A stretch of DNA of 64,000 nt from Ascidia mentula (taxonomy: Eukaryota; Chordata; Ascidiacea; Phlebobranchia; Ascidiidae). The stretch is taken from assembly GCA_947561715.1 (NCBI GenBank), contig OX387200.1, positions 21,826,501 to 21,890,500 of the forward strand. The letters run 5' to 3'. Shown piece by piece: positions 56,501 to 64,000 of the stretch. The number at the start of each line of letters is the position of its first letter. The first letter of the stretch is position 1. Under the pieces are notes generated by a model. That model had not been told where the DNA came from and made no database searches. It was given only the letters and a program-made list of their open reading frames with translations. Position numbers and translations under genes: made by a program.

Positions 56501-59500
56501 AGAAGCCAAAACCGCTGCATATACATGATGTCGGTTTTCTTTATTGTGTATTTGTGAGTGCAACAATTTCACGTTGATACTATTGCGTCACAAATGCACA
56601 ATAAAGAAATCCAAGCAACTGGTGATATTGGCTAAATTGTTATTTATTGGTGTTATGTCATAACAGTTATGGTATAGTAATACGGTGGTACGCAGTGTAT
56701 TAAAAAACAAATGAGCGGTACGTGATTGGAAAAAGTTTGAGAAACAATGATTGTAACTGAACGCATTTATTTTTTATTAGCTGTTTTATATAACTCATAA
56801 CTCGAAACTGTTAATATGTAGAAACTTTTAAAAATGCCTACTTGAGCTGAAGGCAATAACATAGTACTCTGTTCCGTTTATTGGGCCATACGATATAAGT
56901 ATACTGTTGGCTCCAACTGCAATGGCAGTAACATCCGACTCTGAAACTAAAGAAACAAATAAATAACTTTTCCTCGTCAACCTTGACGATATTCTATATA
57001 CCTGTTGCGGTCGAATAATGTGTGCTATGGATAATGTGTGCTATATACAAATATATGGAAAACCTATATATGGTACTAGGCTTTAAACTGCCAAGTAGCT
57101 TGCATATCTTCAAATCCGTAATAGACAGCAATAATTTTGTTGCTGACTACTTCATAAAGTCTCATTTCTTTCCACAGAAAATATTCCTTGTTACTTTTCT
57201 CCCATGAAAATGTTAGCGACACTTTTGATCGTGAAGTAACCCGTAGGTTATAAATATTTCCTGAATGCAATGTAATTAAGATATAATGCGGTCGTGCAAG
57301 TAATTATTAAAACCTGCACAAAGAATTGATGTACATTCGCACGTAGATCCAACGCCGCCATTTGTGCATGTCCCGTAAAACCGACAGCTTGGAAAAATAC
57401 CATGCTCCCAATGAGAGATATGAATTGGGGGAAAACTGCCACAAAACCCTTAAAACGATCCTTGTTAATGTCAACCATCCTTGGTAACTTGCGAAAAGCC
57501 TTCTGTAAAGGCTATCTTACCAACACAAGTTTCCCCATCACCAGTAAATCCTGGATGACATTTGCAAGTGTAACTTCCCAAAACATTGTGACAAGTGGCC
57601 TTCTTGTGACAGGAATGAGTCCCGGTTTCACATTCGTTAATATCTGTTGTAAAGACACACAAAACATATAAATAGCCAGTATGACGAAAGTTTAAACGAA
57701 ATATCGTTGCCGTTCTGTGAATCTGTTGCGTGAATTTTTACACAATTCCTGCGTACATCAATGTTTTTGTTAAAAAGTGATAGCATGGTCCGGTAGTCTT
57801 TCGCAACCCATTACCTTCCGGTGCGATGTTCTGGTGCTATGACAGGCGGTGATATTTCGTCAGCATAACTCTTTCACACAAGCGCGTGACTCGATATCAT
57901 TTACTATTATTACGCAATAAACAATCACAAAAGTAAAACAAACCCCTTATTTAATACTACCTGTGCAATTTCCATTCTTACGCTCAAAGCCATCACAGCA
58001 GTTTGTAGAGTTGTTTTGACATGAAAGTTGTAAACTTACGAATGGCTGTGGATTACCATCTTAAAATACAAACGTACATATCGCAAGTAAAACGGCTAGA
58101 CTACACAAATTTGCCACAGTATCTGTTTTTGTGTTAAAGTGAAATTATTACTCACAAGTGTAAAATAGGCCTTGGAAAACTGATTGTCCAGCGAAATTTT
58201 GGGCAGATATAGTGAAGTTATATTCTGTTCCTGGTTGCAATTTGGTAAAAACTGCTTCATTGAAATTATGTTGCCAATGTTCTGTTTCCGGCCCTTGGAG
58301 TTTTGCAATGTTTCTGATCGCGTTTCCACTTCTCCAAGTAAAAGCGAGACTAGTGGAAGTTTCCCAAATCAAGCGAACATCGAGGAGTTTCGGTTTGTCT
58401 TAAAATCACGCAAATTAATTTAAAAGCAAAACTCAAGAATAATTGTGACACTCTACTTGTGCATTGTGACGTGCAAAAACAAGTATATCCATATGCTCCT
58501 TCGTAGCATACTCCGGGGCACGAGTCACAATATCCTTAAAATAGCAAAAAATTTTATGGGTTCAGATTGGAATTATTTTGCATTTTGCAAAATCGAATGT
58601 AAAGAGATGACTTAGTTTTTACCGAGTAATTTTCATTAGTTGAATTTTGCTTACCAACGCAAACATTTCCATCTCCCACAAACCAGTCCTTACACCTGCA
58701 TATGTAGCTCCCATTTGTGTTGATACAATCTGCTTCAATATGACAATCGTGTGCTTCCGTGGAGCATTCATCTATATCTGTGTATAAAGTATACGGCTGC
58801 CAGTAAGACCTGGGCGTATAAAGTCGAATAATATCTGAAATATTCAGCTCTGGGCATTGAATCTGAATATTGAACGCAAGGAACATTTAAACAACAATAT
58901 TTAAAATAAAATATTGTCTGGTAATAAAAACACTGGCCCATACTGTTATTAACATTGTCATGTTTGAAAAAACGTTTCGACAAGAACTTATGCCATCATC
59001 AGCTTGAATGACGCGGTTGGTGTAGCTCCATCAATATAAGGAGTCGTTATTGGAATCAGCATACAATTTATGCACAAAAATACGATTGCGCGAAAATCTG
59101 ACAAACAGATTAGCGCACAAACAACCACTTGCATAATATATTTAAATTTGAAACTAAATTTAAATTGTGTAGTGATTTTTACAATCAACATTAAGATTAT
59201 GGCGAAAATAAACAATTTTCTCGATTTATGACTGCAGAAATTTAGAAAGTAACATGAAGTTGCAAACCTTCGCAAGATTCATTTGCATGAACGTATCCAT
59301 CACAACATGTTGGAGAATCTGACTGCATACAAACTTTTGAATTATTTGAAACATTCCTAGGGTTGTCAGCCACTGTAAGAAATGTATGATACATGATTTA
59401 GTTTCTAGATTTCTTCCCTTTTACGACTCGCCTATGGTAAAATGTATTGATTTTTTTCCGATGTCCAAATAAGGTATGGGTTTTACAACTACGTTGTACG

Positions 59501-62500
59501 TCGTGTTGGGTTTAAGGTTTATGAAGGAAATCTGTCTCGTTATGTTTTTGTATTCCAAACTCATATTTCCGTCACTGATATTAACTCTGTTTTGTGTAGA
59601 AAACCCTTGTTCCCAAACTACTATGGCTGTGGTATCATTCTTCCATGGAACCCGCAAGCTTCTTACTTTTGGATCTTACAACAATAAATTACTCCCTTAA
59701 TTTACTATCACTTTAGACTTGGAAAAAAGGTAGTGAATTTTTGTAGCAAATTTGAAAAGTGTTATATTGACACATTTTCTATTACGCTTATAGTTACCAA
59801 GTTTTCGCACATACAAAAGTAAGCTTGCGAAGGATTATGTGTATTATAGTGCAAAAAGGATCGGATTTAAAAAAACGACAGTATATGATTAAATTGTAAA
59901 TCGAGTTTCTCATACCTTCACCCATAAACTGACAGGTTGCTCCTACTACAGTTCGATCACATTTGCAAGATGAATTGCAATACCCTGCAAATAATCAAAA
60001 GAAAACTTATTTCATAAAATTACATTTCATCAATTTCCGACTGAAGTAAGTTTTTCAAATTTCTGCATGTATGTAGTTTTCTTTAATGCACACTTTGCAA
60101 TTTTTTTGTAGCTTAGTTTCATACATGGAAGTAAACATTCTTCGTTTCGTAAGGTACTTGCATTTTGCTTATATTTTCGTTTATGTGGTTGTTCTCATAC
60201 CAATGCACAATTTTCCATCTCCCTCTGTCCAGTCTCTGCACTTGCACGCATAACTTCCATTTGTGTTTAAACAAGTCGCTTCAATGTGGCAATCGTGCAT
60301 CTCCAAAGCACATTCATTAATATCTGTGATGAATTTAGAGATTCCGAATCAATCTTAAGTAACATAAAGGCGCCTACTTCCTGGCGCACGGCTTGAAATA
60401 ATTTGCTCAGAGCCGAAAATTAACTACTGTAATGCTGTAGCCCACATTTTTTAAATTTTGAGTAGAAACGTAACAAACCTTGGCATCTTGAAGCGTTCAT
60501 AACAAACCCAGGGCAACAATGTGTTTCGTTGTTACATGGGAAAAAATCCGTTGTATTTTTGTCATCGGTCGACGTTGATATATTTTGTGTTTGCTGTGGG
60601 TCTGCGGTGAAACCTTATGAACTTATTCTTTTATTTACTTGTAACCGATCTTACCTCGATGGTAGTACAGGGTTTGTAGAGTAGACGATCCAAGGTAGTT
60701 TTGTGCCTCTACATGTATTGAATATTGCTGATTTGCAGAGAGACCATTTAAATATGCAGCCGTTAATGATGATCCGTAGTCTCCTGGCAAAGGGATGGGT
60801 GTCACAGAAACCCAAAGCGCATTTCCTACTTCCCATGTCACTAAAACATCGGAAAACGACACTTTTTTGACGTTGATGTTCCTCAAGATAGGAGGATCTG
60901 TAGAGAATCAGTTTTGTAAGTTCTGTCGCATTTAAGATAAAACAAAGAAGTGTTTTTTAAAAATAACTTGCCTGATTTTGTTGAAAACCCACAAAAGCAA
61001 GTATAGCCATGCGGACCATCTTCGCAACTGCCAAAAAGCGAATGCCCCTTATGACAATAGCTGGGGCAGCTGACGTTACAGTAACCTGTGGGAAAAATAA
61101 CTGTGAAATATGGAGCTAAACAATCGTAATGCAACCATAAAAAATCTAACAAATCCTCCATTTACTATTTTCCTGGAAAAACAGATTTTGTTGCAGTAAG
61201 TAGATTTTTTTCGATGTCAAACACAGAAGTCAAACATTTTACGAGACAGCATTTCTAAAGCTTCCTTGACTGCTGTTTGTCTTAAAGTCGCAGCAGTCGA
61301 AATGGAAAACAATATACAGGAAAATTGACAAAGGTGTAACGTACCCTTGCAATCATAGCCATCACCAACAAACCAATCCTTGCACTTGCATGTATAACTA
61401 CCATTTGTTGGGATACAGATTGCCTCGATGTGGCACTTGTGTGTTCCAAGAAAACATGCGTCATCTGGTAAATCAGAAAATCAGAAATTTAAAGCATATT
61501 ATGCTGCTATGGATTTTCAAGTTGCGCAAAATATTGGGCTGATGTACTTGTTTTGTTGGGGGTGTTTATTCAATCTAATTCTCAGGTTAACAATGCGATG
61601 ATTTAGTTTATCAAATCACAAGCGAAAACAGGCTGTAAACAAAATATGTAATATGAAATATGTTGCAGAAGCGTGAAGCGTACTTTACATTGCTTATCGT
61701 CGCACGCAGTTTCACCACTCGCTCTCACATGCAAAATAAGCATGTGGGTTATGTGTTTCTATCAAGAAACAAACTAAAAAGCGTCACGAATCTGCTTTGT
61801 CTTAAATAGGCAAACCTGATGGTGTGCTGTTCGTTGCGATGTTTATCGCTGTAGTTGAATCTGTTGTTTGTGATGTAGGGTTTTTTGCTGCTGCTGTTGT
61901 TGTCATATGATTGTAATATATAGTAGTTTGTGGGATGTGAGTTGTATCAAGATCAGATGTACTTTCTTGAGAGGTAGTAAAAGTATCTGCAGATTCTAAA
62001 CACAACAGTTAAATGTTCATCTTTACCTAAAGCTACCGTCTGATGATATAAATACTTCCGAAGAAAAAACGATTTACTTATACTGATCATTGGTGCAATA
62101 AATGTTTAAAGTTCACGTAGGTAATAATAAATGCAAAGTAATATCAGAGTCAAACTTCCGCAATGAGGCATCAATAACTCTATGCAGTCGTCTGTTTAAT
62201 GCGTTTACCGAATGCAAATTTATAATGTTTTGTTTCAGTATTTTATGATAAAGTTATGAAGGGCAAACATGTAATGTAAATTGTGAATGCCAGCATGTAC
62301 CAATGGCATACGTGTTATCCACATTATTTTTTTTTAGTGTGTTGAAAGTAGCAAGTTGTTTTATAAACTTTATGTGAACTACCAAATCTCTTGGTGTAAT
62401 AAATAAAAAAAAAGGAAAAAAGCATTTACGCCAGTGACTTATTGGCGGAAGAATCTTTGTGACCAATGTTAAAACTCTACTTCGTATATCCGAGTTCACA

Positions 62501-62935
62501 TAAATTTGTATCGTATACGATACCAGCTGATGTTATATAAGGTTTAAAAAATATTTTCCAATATAAATTTAGTGTCTTTGTTAAACCCACTAGATATAAA
62601 CTAGCAGAAAATAAACAAGCTGTTTACTTGTGTTACCGAACAAACTAAAAACAAATTTTAATAATGCGTTTTGTAATTAGGCAGTTCCCAAGTGAATAAC
62701 TTCAAGATTATTTTGAAAGATTCTTGCAATATATATGAGTTAAATATATTTAGTTTACCTGATGGTGTATTGCTGGTTTCTATGTTTAACGTTGTAGTTG
62801 AATCTGTTGTTTGTGATATAGGGTTGTTTAGTGTTGTTGTTGGTGTTGTTGTCATATGATTATAATAAGTAGTAGTTTGTGGCATGTGAGTTGCATCAGG
62901 GTCAGAGGAACCTTCTTGGGAGACAGTAAAAGTAT
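51860..62935 (-). CDS. Adhesion GPCR with EGF/FN3 cassette ectodomain (5' end outside window)
   Basis: At least 32 exons on the minus strand, read from 62935 down to the stop at 51860-51862. N to C: two Thr-rich exons; EGF, GYC module, FN3 and CCxGF module in four rounds, the last incomplete; FN3-type exons; four EGF repeats; a SEA-like domain; a GAIN region; a GPS; seven TM helices; a short Ser/Thr-rich tail (ending SSRGPTSSTDATK). The order GAIN-GPS-7TM defines an adhesion GPCR; EGF repeats in front recall the EGF-bearing (ADGRE/ADGRL-like) groups, but FN3 and SEA-like segments make the architecture distinct. The likely role is cell-surface adhesion with G-protein signalling by a tethered agonist. 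No signal peptide is seen, so the first exons lie beyond 64000. One exon boundary near 57.1 kb is unresolved. Details are in the sub-entries. Confidence 0.9.
53703..55045 (-). other. aGPCR: GAIN region exons
   Basis: Exons 54915-55045, 54703-54858, 54262-54474, 53897-54115 and 53703-53822, joined in phase 0. The first halves are helical (ITSSNSLREDEVAEAMEVVN; NVFTTASHVTELLQIS). The later exons give the beta-rich part ending before the GPS: NVWFAPEDE, PSSALAQAWKNTNQTKFNIV, MPVSIVYEHE. Many N-x-T/S sites. This is the GAIN layout that normally autoproteolyses at the GPS. Confidence 0.8.
55098..56155 (-). other. aGPCR: four EGF repeats in one exon plus SEA-like domain
   Basis: Exon 55685-56155 (471 nt) encodes four EGF domains, two of them calcium-binding type (DINECDPHLC, DIDECGVKLC). 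Exons 55424-55586 and 55098-55363 follow, with FLHEFSQNISQHF, then FKNNFVKGIFIQSISNNSMA and RYYVQFTDGF, a spacing that suggests a SEA domain. The SEA call is tentative because no clear cleavage GSxxV motif is present. Confidence 0.7.
56220..57260 (-). other. aGPCR: FN3-type exons, one boundary unresolved
   Basis: Exons 56842-56946 and 56220-56360 together form one FN3 domain (VTAIAVGANSILISYGPING, then NTT-rich loops, STQYEIIVFFAYE and GSVVVTT). Upstream, from 57260, a further FN3-like start reads NLRVTSRSKVSLTFSWEK; I found no convincing donor for it. A 39-nt candidate exon (about 57003-57041, THIIHSTHYSTAT) in matching phase could complete it. Confidence 0.55.
56400..56750. mobile_element. 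hAT-type MITE in an aGPCR intron
   Basis: It starts cagtggttctcaaactgtgg and ends aaaagtttgagaaacaatga, an inverted-repeat pair typical of widespread hAT MITEs. The flanks atgtaact (56392-56399) and ttgtaact (56751-56758) are an 8-bp target duplication with one mismatch. The interior repeats ggtacgcg motifs. It lies inside the intron between the two halves of an FN3 domain. Confidence 0.88.
57314..61464 (-). other. aGPCR: fourfold exon cassette EGF-GYC-FN3-CCxGF
   Basis: Round 1: 61345-61464 EGF, 60972-61085 GYC, 60655-60897 FN3, 60479-60601 CCxGF. Round 2: 60201-60323, 59916-59984, 59432-59674, 59268-59372. Round 3: 58655-58777, 58457-58534, 58156-58398, 57961-58059. Round 4 starts: 57521-57643 EGF, 57314-57448 GFC. 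Every exon begins and ends in phase 1, the EGF exons are 120 or 123 nt, and all three FN3 exons are exactly 243 nt. Typical words: DIDECS or DINECA then GSYxCxC and GDGxxC; GYCNVSC/GYCDSC; FN3 with LQPGTEYNFTISAQN; CC modules HCCPGF, TCCDGY, NCCDGF. GC donors follow exons 60972 and 59432. Confidence 0.9.
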
Positions 62936-63920
62936 CTGCCGAATATAAAGACAGAAATCAAATATGTGATGAGTTTATATTTACCTGAAGCAACTGTAGC
63001 GAAAATAACACATTGTACTAATACTTTTTTATGCTTTCTTGAATTATTTGTGTTGTTTATTTAATGCACTCTTTATTACATATGCGCGAAACACACCGCA
63101 CTATCCTTTGTTTTCATCAGTTTCCTGCAGATGCCTTGCATTAAATACCTCCGAAAATCATTACATGCAGCACGACGCCCACCACAAGACTCATCGCATT
63201 CTCGCAGCACTTCTGCCACCAGCCAATCAGCAAACGACACGTGAACAATTGGCGCGTTACATAGTGTGGCAAATATACAGAGTGCAGTGCGGTAATATAA
63301 ACAAAGGGGTATTTGATAAAACGAGAGCGCAGGAAACCGAGAATGCTCTTGTGCGTTGTTCGCATACGGTAACAAAAAGTAATTTAAATACACAACACAA
63401 ATATTAAAGTGAAATGCGACATTTTCGCTACACAACCATCCGATAATTTGAATAATTCCGAAGGAAACTCGATACACTTACATCAATCAGTCATTGATGT
63501 AACAAATAATTTGTGTTAAGTTCACGTAGGTAATAATTAATGCAAAGTAAGAAGACAGAAAGTAGTGTTATACCACATTAGACTTCCTCCATGAGGCATC
63601 AGTAACTGACCGCGGTCGTCTAACGTTTGATACGTTTATTCAATGCAAAGATAAACTTTTTTCTTACATTGTTTTATGACAAAGTTGTCGAAGGCAAACG
63701 TGTAATGGAAATTGTTAAAGCCAGCATGTACCAGTATGTATCATCCACATTATTTGTATTAGTTTGTTGGAAGTAGCAGTTGTTTTATAAACTCTATGTA
63801 AACAACCAAATCTCATGGCGTAATACATAAATAAAAGATTAACAAACATTTACGGCCAGTGCTGACTTGTTGGCTAAGTATGACGCTGAAATCTTCACGA
63901 CCAATATTAAAACTTTACAT
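61816..63920 (-). repeat. aGPCR: tandemly duplicated Thr-rich exon and its intron
   Basis: Exon 61816-61995 (180 nt) and exon 62759-62935 (177 nt) encode near-identical Ser/Thr-rich, mucin-like stalks (shared QTTxYYNHMTTT, ISQTTDSTT, NTPSG), each in phase 1. The introns upstream of each also match (62110-62480 with 63515-63920, for example gttcacgtaggtaataat), so exon plus intron was duplicated. The second copy has an extra block of about 450 bp at roughly 63020-63470. A further copy may lie beyond 64000. High O-glycosylation is expected. Confidence 0.88.
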
Positions 63921-64000
63921 TGTCAATCACATTTCTTTATGCTGTACTAAATGTCAGGCGACGTTTACATTATAACAGTTCTTTTTCAGGTAAATAGAGA

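Noticed and set aside
63076-63477. 133-codon minus-strand open frame
   Set aside because: It lies in the block unique to one intron copy and overlaps other open frames on both strands. It is mentioned as an oddity but not called a gene.

Overview
The window looks like tunicate (ascidian, probably Ciona-like) nuclear DNA. It is AT-rich, has small GT-AG introns, deuterostome-type gene families (GLUT transporter, NAP1L, ZNF598, an adhesion GPCR with EGF, FN3 and GAIN regions) and many short non-autonomous DNA transposons. The species call is an inference from gene content and compactness. All gene models below were built by hand from splice sites and reading-frame continuity.

Left part (1-29.5 kb): five pepsin/cathepsin-E-like (family A1) aspartic protease genes, all on the minus strand with the same nine-exon plan: A (469-2521), B (13948-15991), C (20111-22147), D (23649-25937) and E (27475-29459). 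Only C has an intact frame plus both catalytic motifs. B has a nonsense codon. A, D and E have uninterrupted frames but have lost the second catalytic Asp and altered the first DTG motif, so they look like secreted pseudoproteases. Between A and B lie a decayed NAP1L gene and a 6.5 kb foldback element with about 1.9 kb inverted arms around six copies of a 205-bp tandem repeat. One arm, a ZNF598 pseudogene fragment and a pepsin gene form a unit of about 6.1 kb that was tandemly duplicated to give B and C.

Middle (31-51.6 kb): a complete nine-exon class I GLUT sugar transporter (minus, 499 aa); a four-exon Golgi-type PC-esterase/CAS1-like gene (minus, 437 aa) with a dead copy of its first exon upstream; tRNA-derived SINE-like repeats; a 988-bp TIR transposon; and three tiny plus-strand two-exon genes whose predicted proteins (40, 49 and 66 aa) all end in a CAAX prenylation box (CIIL, CVIL, CVIM). 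I recognise no family for these three. A Penelope-like retroelement fragment lies at 51.5 kb.

Right part (51.9-64 kb): one large minus-strand adhesion GPCR. From N to C it shows Thr-rich exons, four rounds of an exon cassette (EGF / short GYC Cys module / FN3 / CCxGF module, the last round incomplete), four EGF repeats in one exon, a SEA-like domain, a GAIN region, a GPS site and seven TM helices. Its 5' end lies beyond the window. The strongest leads are the pseudoprotease cluster, the mini-CAAX genes and the cassette-built receptor.
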